From an uncultured Planctomycetota bacterium (lineage in GTDB: Bacteria > Planctomycetota > Phycisphaerae > UBA1845 > Fen-1342): a DNA stretch of 64,000 bases. Below the pieces are notes generated by a model that saw only the letters and a program-made list of their open reading frames with translations, made no database searches and had not been told where the DNA came from. The position numbers and the translations under genes are program-made. Where the stretch lies: positions 281,459-345,458 of the forward strand of contig CAADGL010000011.1 in NCBI GenBank assembly GCA_900696525.1, given 5' to 3'. Shown here piece by piece: positions 45,435 through 53,966 of this stretch (position 1 is its first letter; each line of letters starts with the position of its first letter).

Positions 45435-46646
45435 ATGGCCATGCGTATGCGTTTGGGTTGGATGGTTGCAGCGGGTTTGGCGCTGGGATTGGTCAGCGTG
45501 GCCTCGGCCCAGGACACCCCCCTGGTTGATAACACGTCACACCTTACCCCTGGGCAGGATGGGCAGTTGCCGTCACGCCTGTGGCTCAGCGCCGAGTCGT
45601 GGGACTTCGGGACGAAGTTCCAGGGCGAGCCCGCCGACTTTACGATCGAGATCCGCAACATTGGCGCTGGTCCGCTCCAGTTTTCGCTGAAGACCTCCTG
45701 CGGCTGCACGGCCATCACCCAGCTCACCCAGGCCATCCGGCTGACCGGCCATCAGTATCAGTACCAGCTCGACCCGGGGAAGTCGGATACGCTGAAGATC
45801 TCGTACAACACGAACAAGAACTCGCCGAACGTCAGCCAGTCGATCACGCTGACGACCAACGACCCCGAGAAGCCTTCGGTCAACATCGCCGTCTCCGGGA
45901 AGATCGCCCAGCTCTACGAGCCCGTTGGGGAAGAGGCCTCCAACGGCACGCGGATCTTCTTCACGAAGATCGGCCGCGACGAAAAGGAAACCAAGAGCCT
46001 GACGCTGCGCAACAGCTCGGGCGAGCCCGTCACGCTGACGCTCAAGCCCCAGGAGGGCCCGTTCGACGTCACGCTCGAGGAGATCAAGCCCGGTTTCGAG
46101 TACAAGGTCACGGCCACGACCCGCCCCCCCCTGCGCAACGGCTCGAACATGATGGACGTCAACCTCGAGACCAGCCACGAGCGGATGCGCACGCTGCACG
46201 TCCAGCTCAACGCCTTCGTGCAGCCCCGCGTCCAGTTGAACCGCACCTCGCTCGCGGTCTCGTCCGCCGTCGTCAAGCCCTTCAAGCAGCGCGTCCGCGT
46301 CCAGTACAAGCTCGAGCGCCCGCTGAACATCACCGGCTTCGAGGCCACGCACCCCGGCATCTCCGCCGAGCTGCTGCCGCCAAACACCGCCGCCGCACGC
46401 GGCGCCGCCGGCTACGGCTTCTACGACATCGAGGTCACTCTGCCACCCGCCAGCGAGCTGCCCAAGACCGGCGGCACGCTCACGATCCTCACCGACGACG
46501 ACGACCCGGAATACCAGAAGCTCGAGGTCAAGGTCATCGTCGTCAACCGCGCCAACACCGGCGGCATGACCGGCAACGCCGCCCCGCCGCAGGCCGAGTC
46601 GCCCCTGACGGGCACGAGCGCGCCGTTGGGCGGCGGGGGCAACTGA
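45435..46646 (+). CDS. Secreted DUF1573 protein
   Basis: 403 aa with a signal peptide cleaved near ASAQD. The conserved DUF1573 element around residues 85-95 is TSCGCTAI (Cys89 and Cys91), preceded by the WDFGTKFQGE entry typical of these proteins. The remainder is a series of immunoglobulin-like beta domains, each beginning with a strand such as FTIEIRNIGAGPL or KSLTLRNSSGEPV. DUF1573 is abundant in Planctomycetes and Bacteroidetes, with unknown function, often near thioredoxin or VKOR proteins. AGAGAG precedes the ATG. A hairpin downstream may end its transcript. Confidence 0.85.
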   Translation: MAMRMRLGWMVAAGLALGLVSVASAQDTPLVDNTSHLTPGQDGQLPSRLWLSAESWDFGTKFQGEPADFTIEIRNIGAGPLQFSLKTSCGCTAITQLTQAIRLTGHQYQYQLDPGKSDTLKISYNTNKNSPNVSQSITLTTNDPEKPSVNIAVSGKIAQLYEPVGEEASNGTRIFFTKIGRDEKETKSLTLRNSSGEPVTLTLKPQEGPFDVTLEEIKPGFEYKVTATTRPPLRNGSNMMDVNLETSHERMRTLHVQLNAFVQPRVQLNRTSLAVSSAVVKPFKQRVRVQYKLERPLNITGFEATHPGISAELLPPNTAAARGAAGYGFYDIEVTLPPASELPKTGGTLTILTDDDDPEYQKLEVKVIVVNRANTGGMTGNAAPPQAESPLTGTSAPLGGGGN

Positions 46647-46688
46647 TAGACGAGGCGCACCGCGCCCGAACGTATTCCAAGGGGGCCC

Positions 46689-46729
46689 AAGCCGCACCGC
46701 TGGCGATGCACAGGCGCTGGGTGCGGCTT
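46689..46729 (+). terminator. Putative terminator hairpin downstream of DUF1573 gene
   Basis: AAGCCGCACC (46689-46698) pairs perfectly with GGTGCGGCTT (46720-46729), with a loop of 21 nt. There is no T-run, so termination may be weak or the hairpin may be a processing site. Confidence 0.45.
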
Positions 46730-46783
46730 GTGTCATGATGGAGCGCATGACGGCGGTCTCCACGCCGTCGGGATGATTCGAGC

Positions 46784-47389
46784 ATGTGGCTTTCGACGTT
46801 CCGGATCGCTGTCATCCTCGTCGCTTCGAGCGCCGTCGGCGCGGGAGTGGCGCAGTGGCGCGGCCTCCCCTGGATTCCCGATCGGGCCGAGATCGAGCGC
46901 AAGGACGCCGCCGCCGAGCGCAGCGCCGCGCTGCGCGCCCGGCACGGCGTCGACCTGGCAACCTTCCGTGATCTGATCGCGTCGGGCGCGATCGTCATCG
47001 ACGCGCGTCCCGCCGGCGAGTTCGAGAAGGGCCACCTGCTGATCGAGAGTTACCCACCGGTGCTGAACGTCGACGCGGAGCGGGCGGCCTACCAGCGCGA
47101 CCGCCTGGAGCAGCTTCACGGGCAGCCGATCGTGATCTACTGCACCTCGCTCGACTGCCACCTGGCCGAGGAACTGATGATCGAGCTCGAGCAGCTCGGC
47201 TTCGACCTGGACATGATCCGCCTGTTTCCGGAGGGCTGGGAGGGCCTGCTGAAGGCCGGGCTCCCCACGACCTCCGGTCCCGACACCTGGAAGGGCTACG
47301 ACGACCTGCTCAACATGGAGAACGGCGAGCGCATGAGCGGCGACGAAACCGAGGTGCCGGCGGGCGTCGGCGACGGAGACGGCGGATGA
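46784..47389 (+). CDS. Membrane-anchored rhodanese-like protein
   Basis: 201 aa. The N-terminal signal anchor (RIAVILVASSAVGAGVAQW) is followed by a rhodanese domain (about 60-165) with VIDARPAGEFEKGHL and the active-site loop starting IYCTSLDC, which has the expected Cys. The domain transfers sulfur from thiosulfate or persulfide; here it would face outward from the membrane. The stop overlaps the ATG of the next gene in an ATGA pattern. It follows the DUF1573 gene, making a redox/sulfur-themed set. Confidence 0.85.
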   Translation: MWLSTFRIAVILVASSAVGAGVAQWRGLPWIPDRAEIERKDAAAERSAALRARHGVDLATFRDLIASGAIVIDARPAGEFEKGHLLIESYPPVLNVDAERAAYQRDRLEQLHGQPIVIYCTSLDCHLAEELMIELEQLGFDLDMIRLFPEGWEGLLKAGLPTTSGPDTWKGYDDLLNMENGERMSGDETEVPAGVGDGDGG

Positions 47390-47907
47390 GCACAGCGGTC
47401 ATCGGCCCGCAGCCGCGGCTTGACCGTGCGGCGCCTGGGCGTCCGGCGCGGGGCCCGCTGGGGTGGATCATCGCCGGGTGGACGGCGCGCCTGCTGGTCG
47501 GCGCGCTTTTCATCATCGCCGCCGTCGGCAAGATCGAGCACCCGAAGCGCTTCGCGGAGGAGATCCGCGCCTATAAGCTGGCGCCCATCGCCATCACCAA
47601 CGGCATGGCGTACATCCTGCCGTGGACGGAGCTGGCGGTCGGCGGAATGCTGGTGTTCGGGCTGTGGCGGCGCGAGGCGCGCCTGCTGACGGCGGCCATG
47701 CTGGTGGTGTTCACCGGGGTCAAGCTGTATTCCGCGCTGAGCGGACTGAAGATAGCGTGCGGGTGTTTCAGCGGGTTCGCCGCCGAGTGGATGAAATGGC
47801 TGGAAGGGCCGCTGGGCATTGTGCTGAACATCGTGCTGCTGGGGCTGTTGGCGCTGGATCAGTGGGCGAGCGTTCGCTGCCGGGCGCTGCGCCGGGGGCC
47901 CGTCTGA
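47386..47907 (+). CDS. MauE/DoxX-type membrane protein
   Basis: 173 aa with four membrane helices and the pair ACGCF between the third and fourth helices (residues about 124-128), as in MauE, which takes part in disulfide formation of methylamine dehydrogenase. The first helix region GALFIIAAVGKIEHPKRFAEEIRAYKL is the DoxX/MauE hallmark. It is translationally coupled to the rhodanese gene (four-base overlap). It probably exchanges electrons or thiols across the membrane with the rhodanese or DUF1573 protein; this is inferred from neighbourhood. Confidence 0.85.
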   Translation: MSTAVIGPQPRLDRAAPGRPARGPLGWIIAGWTARLLVGALFIIAAVGKIEHPKRFAEEIRAYKLAPIAITNGMAYILPWTELAVGGMLVFGLWRREARLLTAAMLVVFTGVKLYSALSGLKIACGCFSGFAAEWMKWLEGPLGIVLNIVLLGLLALDQWASVRCRALRRGPV

Positions 47908-47948
47908 CACGGGCTGGCGCGCGTCTGCCGAGCCTCGCGCTGCGCGGC

Positions 47949-48149
47949 TCAACCCGAGAGGATCGGCTCCCAGAACGCGGTGGTCAGCGACGGCGGAAAG
48001 CGCCCCGACCCGGCGCGGATCACCGGGATGCGCACGGCCAGCTCCGGATGCTCCAGGCAGGCCGTCAGGAAAGCCGACGTCTCGTCGATGAGGCGCTGGC
48101 GGGTCTCCTCCGGCGTCTCGGGGCGCCTAATTCGCCAGCGCAGTTCCAT
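47949..48149 (-). CDS. Small conserved-looking protein of unknown function
   Basis: 66 aa, MELRWRIRRPETPEETRQRL onward, with a helix and a short strand, no cysteines and no membrane segment. It lies ten bases downstream of the membrane-protein gene and is probably its operon partner. The balanced composition and high GC3 support coding. The family is not recognised. Confidence 0.5.
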   Translation of the reverse strand: MELRWRIRRPETPEETRQRLIDETSAFLTACLEHPELAVRIPVIRAGSGRFPPSLTTAFWEPILSG

Positions 48150-48159
48150 CGTCGCGGCC

Positions 48160-49068
48160 TCAAACGGCTCCCGATTGCTGGGCAGGCTTGCGCACCAGGC
48201 CGCGCAGGAGCACCATCAGCGCGAGCGAGCCGACGCTCACGATCTCGCTCGGCAGCGCGCGGACCAGCCCGTTTGCGGGTATGATGTTGATCTCCGCGTA
48301 TCGGCCGGGAAGCGCCGGCTGATACAATGCCCACAGCGACCCGAACACGCCGACGAGGAAGGGCGCCGGCAGGTACCACAGCGGGGCCCGGACGTTCGTC
48401 AGGCGCGACGCCGCCCACCCGCCGCCGTAGAACCCCAGCGCCAGCGCGAAGTAGACCTGGCCGCGGTAGGTCGCGTCGGTCCGCGGCCCGCTGAGGATCA
48501 GCACGAGCGCGCCCGACAGGGCCGCCGTCAGGACCAACGCCGTCCACCCCGGCCAGGCGGGCGCCCCATCCGCGGCCGTGCGCCCCGCTGCACTCGCCCC
48601 CGTTGACGAGCCGGTCGCCGCGCCGCCGGCCAGCCGGCCCGACTGCACCGCGGCGATCACAACCAGCGCCCAGAGCAGGTAGTCGGGCAGGAGGGCCGCG
48701 TAGGCCGCTCCGCTCGGCGCGCCGGGAGCAGGGTTCGCGAGCTTGAGCCAGTCGTCCATCGTGCCCGCGGGCCAGATCCAGAGCGCGACGCCCGGCATCA
48801 GCACGATCAGGCCCGCGGTCGGCCCCGGTGCGGCGCTGTCGAGCCAGCGGCCGACATAGCCAGCGGCGGCGGCGATCAGCAGGACAAGGGCGGCGAGGAT
48901 GGCGCCGGATCGCATGAGCACGATCGGGCGATCGAGTCCGGGCCCAAGCAATGCACCGGCTCCGAAATGGAGCACACCCCACGCCAGGGCGACCGCGATT
49001 AGAATCCGCGAGCGGCGGAGCCAGGCGTTGGTTTTCGTGTCGGGCGCGATGGACGAGATTGCCTGCAC
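48160..49068 (-). CDS. Polytopic membrane protein of unknown function
   Basis: 302 aa with about seven to eight hydrophobic helices (for example ILIAVALAWGVLHFGAGALL, GAILAALVLLIAAAAGYVG, LWYLPAPFLVGVFGSLWALYQPAL) and a Ser/Ala/Gly-rich loop near residues 150-165. No known motif. The start is GTG 49068; no ATG fits. The first helices are separated by a Pro/Asp-rich loop. A role cannot be assigned. Confidence 0.6.
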   Translation of the reverse strand: MQAISSIAPDTKTNAWLRRSRILIAVALAWGVLHFGAGALLGPGLDRPIVLMRSGAILAALVLLIAAAAGYVGRWLDSAAPGPTAGLIVLMPGVALWIWPAGTMDDWLKLANPAPGAPSGAAYAALLPDYLLWALVVIAAVQSGRLAGGAATGSSTGASAAGRTAADGAPAWPGWTALVLTAALSGALVLILSGPRTDATYRGQVYFALALGFYGGGWAASRLTNVRAPLWYLPAPFLVGVFGSLWALYQPALPGRYAEINIIPANGLVRALPSEIVSVGSLALMVLLRGLVRKPAQQSGAV

Positions 49069-49182
49069 GCGTGTAAGGTATGGCTGGGGCCGCTCGAGGT
49101 CAACGAGAAGGAGTCGTCGGGCGCGGTCGGCAGTGGCGCCGGCGAGCCTCGCGGGGGCAGGCGGAATGCACGGCGCGGCGGT

Positions 49183-49210
49183 TTGACAGCCCTGCGCTCG
49201 GCGCTATAAT
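49183..49210 (+). promoter_or_regulatory. Consensus sigma70 promoter of HEAT/pseudo-receiver gene
   Basis: A perfect TTGACA (49183-49188), a 16-nt spacer and a perfect TATAAT (49205-49210) stand upstream of the ATG at 49275; the leader would be about 58 nt. It is the best -35/-10 pair I found in the window. Confidence 0.75.
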
Positions 49211-49274
49211 CCCGGCCTGAATTTGGACGCCAGCCGCCCAGCAGCCTTCCAGTCGGTAAGCGCGGGAGATCACG

Positions 49275-51737
49275 ATGGCGAATTTCGCCAAACCGCTTCG
49301 CTCCGCCGTAGGAATCGTCAATCTTCTATTATTTCTGCTCGCGCCGGTCTCGAGCGTTCGGGCCCAGAGCTCGGTGGACGGGTTCGTCACGGGCGAGGCG
49401 GCCCGTGCCTGGGACCACTGGCAGGCCGCCATGCGCGCGATCATCGACCGCAATGCGGGCGCCGCCGAGGCCGAGTTCGCCCGGCTGATGGAGGCGGACG
49501 TGTCGCCGCTGCGGCTGGCGTTGATGGCCGACCGGACGCTGCGTGAGACGAACCAGGGTGCCGGGCTGGTGCTGCTGGAGCAGGACGCGACGTCGGGCGC
49601 GCTCTCCGACAACGGCAAGGCGGTCTACGAGCGGCTCCAGCAAGGCGAGGAGCACCTGAACCAGGCCGATGACGGCTTCTACTTCTCGTCGCTCGGGCAA
49701 TTCGCCGTGGCGAACGCCAACTTCGAGGCGCTGCTGGCCAGCAAGCCTGACCCGGTCGCCCTGCTCGAGTTCGTGGACCGCGTCGAGAAGCGCGAGGAGA
49801 TCCTCGTGCTGGTGTCGAACAACCCGATCGTCGGCCGCAGCGCCCGCGAGGTTCTGCGCCTGCTTGCGGCGGGCGAGTACGCCATCAAGTCGGACCCGAC
49901 GCGCATCATCCAGAACATCGAGCGTCTCGCCGGCCCGCCGCGGCAGTTCGAGAACAGCGTCGCGCGGCTGAAGGACTCGGGCGAGTTCTCGATCCCGTTT
50001 CTGATCCAGGCGCTGCGCGACCCGGCGCGGCCGGAGCTGCTCCAGCCCGTGCTGCGGACGATCCCGCTTGTCGGCCGCGCGGCGCTCAACCCGCTGGTCA
50101 TCTCCCTGCGGATGAACGACGACGCGGCCAAGGTGCACCTGGTCCAGTCGCTCGGGCGCATCGGCTACGCCCAGGCCGTGCCCTACCTGCTCAAGCTGCG
50201 CGAATCCCCGGATACGACCCCGGTCGTTCACGCCGCCGTCGACGGCGCCCTCGCGGCGCTCGCCGAGCGCGGCGTGTCGCTGCCGGCCGGGCTGTCGGCG
50301 GCGGAGGCGTTCCTGCAACTGGCGGACGACTATTACGCCGACGTGCCGTCGCTGCGGGCTGATCCGCGCCTGGACGTCGCGAACGTCTGGTACTGGCGCG
50401 ACAACCTGCTTCAGAACATCGCCGTCCCGCGCGAGATCTTCAACGAGATCATGTGCATGCGCGCCTGCGAAGAGGCCCTCCTGCTCGCGCCGAACCTCCA
50501 GCCGGCCCTGGCGCTGTGGATCGGCGCGAACCTGCGCCGCGAGGCCCAGCTTCCGCCCGGCGCCGTGGACCCGACGCGCCCCGACAACTATCCCAGCGCC
50601 GCCTACTTCGCGCAAACCGCCGGCCCCTACTACGCGACCCAGGCGCTCAGCCGCGCCCTGCGCGACGGCGAGACCGCCGTGGCACTCGGCGCGATCGCGG
50701 CCCTGCGGAACACCGGCGGCCCGGCGAGCGTGCTGGCCGACGCGGACGGGCGCCAGCCGCTGGCCGACGCGCTCTCCTTCGGCGACCGCATGGTGCGCAT
50801 CCGCGCGGCGCTGGCGCTGGCGAACGCCGCGCCCACCGAGCGCTTTCGCAACTACCAGAACCTCATGCCCGTGCTGAGCGAGGCGCTGCTGCTGCACGGC
50901 GGCGTGCGCAACGCGCTGGTGGTCGATCCTGACAGCGGCTCGGCGAACAACGCGGCGGCCCTGCTGCGGTCCGACGGTTTCAACGTCGTCACCAACGGAT
51001 CGCTGTTCAACGGTCTCGACAAGGCCCGGCAAGAGATGCCCGGACTCGACCTGATCGTGGTCGCGTCGGACATCTCCGGCCCGACGCTCGCCGAGGGAAT
51101 GGCGCAGGTTCGCGCCGATTTCCGCCTGGCCGCGCTGCCGGTCATCGTCCTCGCGAAGCCCGGCACGCTCGACCGGGCCACGCAGCTCTCCCGCGACGAC
51201 GCCCGTGTCGGGGTGCTGCCGCCCGCCGCCGCGCCGGAGCACTGGCGGGCCGAGATCGAGCGCGTCTCGCGAGCCGCCGGCGTCACGGCCCTGACGCCGG
51301 AGCTGGGGCTGGCGGTCTCGCTGGAAACGGCGGCGGTGCTGCACAAGCTGGCGCAGTCGGGCGACCCGCTCTGGCGGATCGATTCGATCCTGCCGGCGCT
51401 GCTGACAGCGCTGCGAACCGATGACCTGTCGCTTAAGCTGAGCGTGGCCGGTCTGGCGGGATACGTGTGCGACGCCAGCGCCCAGTCCGCGCTGTGTGAC
51501 CTGGCGCTAAGCGACGCGCAGCCGGCCGAGGTCCGCGTGCCGATGTTCGCGGCCCTGGCCGAGGCGGCCAAGCGCTGCGGCAACCTGCTCGATCATGATC
51601 GCATCGAGCGTCTGCTGGGCGCCGCCCAGAACGAAAGCGACCTGACGATCCGCACCGCCGCGTCGCAGGCCGTCGGCGCGCTGAATCTTCCCGGCAACCC
51701 GGCCAGCGTCGTGATTCGGAACCAGCACGCTGGTTGA
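49275..51737 (+). CDS. Exported HEAT-repeat protein with embedded pseudo-receiver domain
   Basis: 820 aa. A signal peptide (AVGIVNLLLFLLAPVSSVRA) is followed by a helical region. HEAT-like repeats span residues about 230-335 and 475-535, for example SIPFLIQALRDPARPELLQPVL and KVHLVQSLGRIGYAQAVPYLLKL. At about 545-660 lies an alpha/beta unit with strand NALVVDPDSG (Asp551), strand LIVVASDISG and strand VIVLAKPG (Lys628), as in a response-regulator receiver. The phosphorylatable Asp after the third strand is replaced by Ala/Ser. A last helical repeat region follows (680-820). It has its own near-perfect promoter. No family with this architecture is known to me. Confidence 0.8.
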   Translation: MANFAKPLRSAVGIVNLLLFLLAPVSSVRAQSSVDGFVTGEAARAWDHWQAAMRAIIDRNAGAAEAEFARLMEADVSPLRLALMADRTLRETNQGAGLVLLEQDATSGALSDNGKAVYERLQQGEEHLNQADDGFYFSSLGQFAVANANFEALLASKPDPVALLEFVDRVEKREEILVLVSNNPIVGRSAREVLRLLAAGEYAIKSDPTRIIQNIERLAGPPRQFENSVARLKDSGEFSIPFLIQALRDPARPELLQPVLRTIPLVGRAALNPLVISLRMNDDAAKVHLVQSLGRIGYAQAVPYLLKLRESPDTTPVVHAAVDGALAALAERGVSLPAGLSAAEAFLQLADDYYADVPSLRADPRLDVANVWYWRDNLLQNIAVPREIFNEIMCMRACEEALLLAPNLQPALALWIGANLRREAQLPPGAVDPTRPDNYPSAAYFAQTAGPYYATQALSRALRDGETAVALGAIAALRNTGGPASVLADADGRQPLADALSFGDRMVRIRAALALANAAPTERFRNYQNLMPVLSEALLLHGGVRNALVVDPDSGSANNAAALLRSDGFNVVTNGSLFNGLDKARQEMPGLDLIVVASDISGPTLAEGMAQVRADFRLAALPVIVLAKPGTLDRATQLSRDDARVGVLPPAAAPEHWRAEIERVSRAAGVTALTPELGLAVSLETAAVLHKLAQSGDPLWRIDSILPALLTALRTDDLSLKLSVAGLAGYVCDASAQSALCDLALSDAQPAEVRVPMFAALAEAAKRCGNLLDHDRIERLLGAAQNESDLTIRTAASQAVGALNLPGNPASVVIRNQHAG

Positions 51738-51847
51738 GTCCGATGCCGGCTGGGCAGAGGGCAGACAGGGGCTGTAGACTCGACAGGCAAGGCAAGGCAA
51801 AGCAACGCGCCGTCCCGGTCGGCGGCGGCTCGGAAAGGTGAGGCCGC

Positions 51848-52525
51848 ATGGTGTGCCTGCTGGCACTGCTGTTACAGGTCGGGGCCGCCGCGCAAGAACG
51901 TGAGCCCGTCGGCAGCGGGCCGGAGCCCTCTCCGACGCCGATTTCGTGGCAGATCGAGCTGCGTTTCAGCGACCCGAAGCGCATCGAGGTGCTGCTGCCC
52001 GGGCGCTCACAGCCCGACGTCTTCTGGTACATGCTCTACACCGCGACCAACACCAGCGACGCGACCCAGTGGTTCTACCCGACCTTCCAGGTCGTGACGG
52101 GCGATCTGCGCGTCGTCGAAACAGACGTCGGCATCAACCCGCTGGTCTTCGCCGCCATCCGCGAGCGCCACCGCCTTACCCACCCCTATCTCACGGCGCC
52201 CGCGCAGGCCATCGGCGAGCTCAAGAGCGGCGGCGACAACGCGCGCGAGTCGGTTGCCATCTGGCCCGCGGCGGACGTCGACGTGAACCAGTTCGCGATC
52301 TACGTGGGCGGCCTCAGCGGCGAGACGCGCGTCCTGCGCAACCCGGCCTACGACCCTTCGCGGCCGGAGACCGCCACGCTCGACGGCGGCCAGGAAGTCA
52401 CGGTCAATCCGCGCTATTTCACGCTTCGCAAGACGCTGGAGATTCGTTACGAGTTGCCCGGCTCGGCCGCCGCGCGCCGCACCGCCGAGCCGCAGCGCCG
52501 CTCGGCCCGCTGGATCATGCGCTGA
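51848..52525 (+). CDS. Secreted protein of unknown function
   Basis: 225 aa. A short signal sequence (CLLALLLQVGAAAQE) precedes a beta-rich domain: IELRFSDPKRIEVLLPG, FWYMLYTATNTSDATQWFYPTFQVVT, and YVGGLSGETRVLRNP, with a late YELPG. The motif LYTATNTSDATQWFYPTFQ resembles secreted domains found only in planctomycetes. It follows the HEAT gene by 110 nt in the same direction, so a joint transcript is possible. Function unknown. Confidence 0.65.
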   Translation: MVCLLALLLQVGAAAQEREPVGSGPEPSPTPISWQIELRFSDPKRIEVLLPGRSQPDVFWYMLYTATNTSDATQWFYPTFQVVTGDLRVVETDVGINPLVFAAIRERHRLTHPYLTAPAQAIGELKSGGDNARESVAIWPAADVDVNQFAIYVGGLSGETRVLRNPAYDPSRPETATLDGGQEVTVNPRYFTLRKTLEIRYELPGSAAARRTAEPQRRSARWIMR

Positions 52526-52603
52526 GCGGACGGGCGCGCGAGGCGCCGGTCACGGCGGCCCTGGCCGCGCGGCGGGAGGTGCTGTGCCCTTGCGGGGGCC
52601 TGC

Positions 52604-52632
52604 TTCACAATGAACCGGGGGCTCGCTAGGAT
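52604..52632 (+). promoter_or_regulatory. Candidate promoter of microprotein gene
   Basis: TTCACA (52604-52609), a 17-nt spacer and TAGGAT (52627-52632) precede the 33-aa ORF by 88 nt. The -35 is five of six to consensus and the -10 four of six. Confidence 0.4.
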
Positions 52633-52655
52633 AGTTTTTCGTCGCGTCAGACACA

Positions 52656-52692
52656 TTCTCGAAAAAGCGGTCGAGGCGCGAGGTTTCGAGAA
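52656..52692. repeat. Perfect 9-bp inverted repeat in microprotein leader
   Basis: TTCTCGAAA (52656-52664) and TTTCGAGAA (52684-52692) are separated by 19 nt, between the candidate promoter and the microprotein start. It could form a hairpin in RNA or serve as an operator. Confidence 0.5.
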
Positions 52693-52719
52693 CGACTAGT
52701 CAACACTGGGAGCACGCTT

Positions 52720-52821
52720 ATGCTGGATTGGTTTTCGCCGCTTCAATGGGCATTGATCCTCGGGCTCATCGTGGTGATCGTCGTCCTGCTGATCGTGCGG
52801 AACCGTCAGAGCCGCGGCTAG
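52720..52821 (+). CDS. 33-residue single-pass membrane microprotein
   Basis: The frame reads MLDWFSPLQWALILGL followed by a Val/Ile/Leu-rich membrane helix and the basic end VRNRQSRG. A GGAG lies eight bases before the ATG, and a candidate promoter and inverted repeat precede it. The single hydrophobic helix with a positively charged C terminus suggests an inner-membrane protein with the tail in the cytoplasm. It follows the secreted protein at 51848-52525 and may belong to the same locus. No homologue is recognised. Confidence 0.55.
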   Translation: MLDWFSPLQWALILGLIVVIVVLLIVRNRQSRG

Positions 52822-53334
52822 CCGTCTCGGCCGACAGGCGGCCCGCAGCCGTCTGTGCGCCACTGCGCGGACACCGGAAGCGCCGCGGGGTCCCGAAGCC
52901 GTCTCCACCGCACGGCCCGACGGGCGACGTTGGCCTCGGCCTTGTCGAGACCGCGTGCAGGCCGAACCGGGTCGCCAGCGCGGCGCATGCGGCGTCGGCC
53001 CATCGCCGCCGAGCGTCCGGCCGCCGGTCGCGCGGGCCGGTGGATCTGCCGCTTGAGTTCGGTCTGCACGCCGCGCGGCAGCTTGCTCGGCACCCGCGTC
53101 TGCGGCGCATGCAGCTTGATCGCACCTTCGCCGGTGGCCATGCTGCACTTCGTGTAGCCGTTGCAATACGCGGCCTGGTCTTCGCGACGCCGCTGATAGG
53201 TGGTGACTCGTTTCTGCCCGCGCGTCGCGGGGCAGAGAACTCCGATCGGGAGTCATCACCATGCTTGGTTTGCAGCCAGATTGAAGCCCTACCCGGCGCG
53301 AAGCAATATCCCGCCATTCAGGCTGCGGCCTGGC
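52822..53334 (-). other. Gene-free stretch with possible frameshifted coding remnant
   Basis: No intact gene is convincing in this 513-nt gap. On the minus strand a frame with high GC3 and balanced composition runs through VTTYQRRREDQAAYCNGYTK and AIKLHAPQTRVPSKLPRGVQ (about 53210 to 53030). It then seems to continue in another frame as WADAACAALATRFGLHAV, and later returns as LDKAEANVARRAVRWRRL. This looks like a decayed or frameshifted gene, but no family is recognised and the alternative is chance GC-rich reading frames. Confidence 0.25.
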
Positions 53335-53829
53335 CTACTTCTTCTCGCCGAGGTGCACCTCGATCAGGATGTCCTCCAGCGTTTCGACCTGCCCCCGGGT
53401 CTTGTCGCCCGCGGGGACGGCGGTTGCATTGAGCCAGACGAAGTCAGCGCGGGTGGGCTTCTCTACGTTCTCGCTGGGGCACTTGCCCGCCCAGCCGCTG
53501 TCGAGGCGCTCCGGCGATTCGGGTGCGACGAGCCACTGCCGCGGCATCGTCAGCGGATAGCCGGGGACGGCGTCGAGCTCGAGCGTGGCCACAAGGGTCA
53601 CGGGCCGTACGCTGCGGTTGCCGTTGCGCGGGTCGCCCAGGGGCTGTCCGACGATCACCGTGCAGAGCGCGTGCCCCACGCCGTCGACTCGCAGCAGCTT
53701 GCCGCGCGAGACAAAGGGCTCGGCTCCCTTCGGATCATCGCCGCGCAGCGCGGCCACGGCGAGGAAGCCGCTTCCCAGGAGCAGAGCGCTCAGCGTTACG
53801 ACGGCTACGGGCTTCCGAATGGCGTGCAT
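53335..53829 (-). CDS. Probable secreted protein of unknown function
   Basis: 164 aa. The N terminus PVAVVTLSALLLGSGFLAVAAL is a signal peptide or anchor. The body contains FVSRGKLLRVDGVGHALCTVIVGQPLGD and TLVATLELDAVPGYPLTMPRQW, a mostly beta pattern. ATG 53829 opens the signal; the longer frame adds nine basic residues. No RBS is evident. It is divergent from the GAF-SpoIIE gene. Family not recognised. Confidence 0.6.
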   Translation of the reverse strand: MHAIRKPVAVVTLSALLLGSGFLAVAALRGDDPKGAEPFVSRGKLLRVDGVGHALCTVIVGQPLGDPRNGNRSVRPVTLVATLELDAVPGYPLTMPRQWLVAPESPERLDSGWAGKCPSENVEKPTRADFVWLNATAVPAGDKTRGQVETLEDILIEVHLGEKK

Positions 53830-53966
53830 CGCTCGCCGGCGCGACGCGCGAAGCAATGTGGTGCTTCACCGGACCGGCCCGCCTGCCTAGGGGCCCTTGT
53901 CGCGCCGTCCGCCTCCGGCCTCCATTGCCCGCATCGGCGGCTTGCCCTAGGCTGCCGCCTGCGCCC

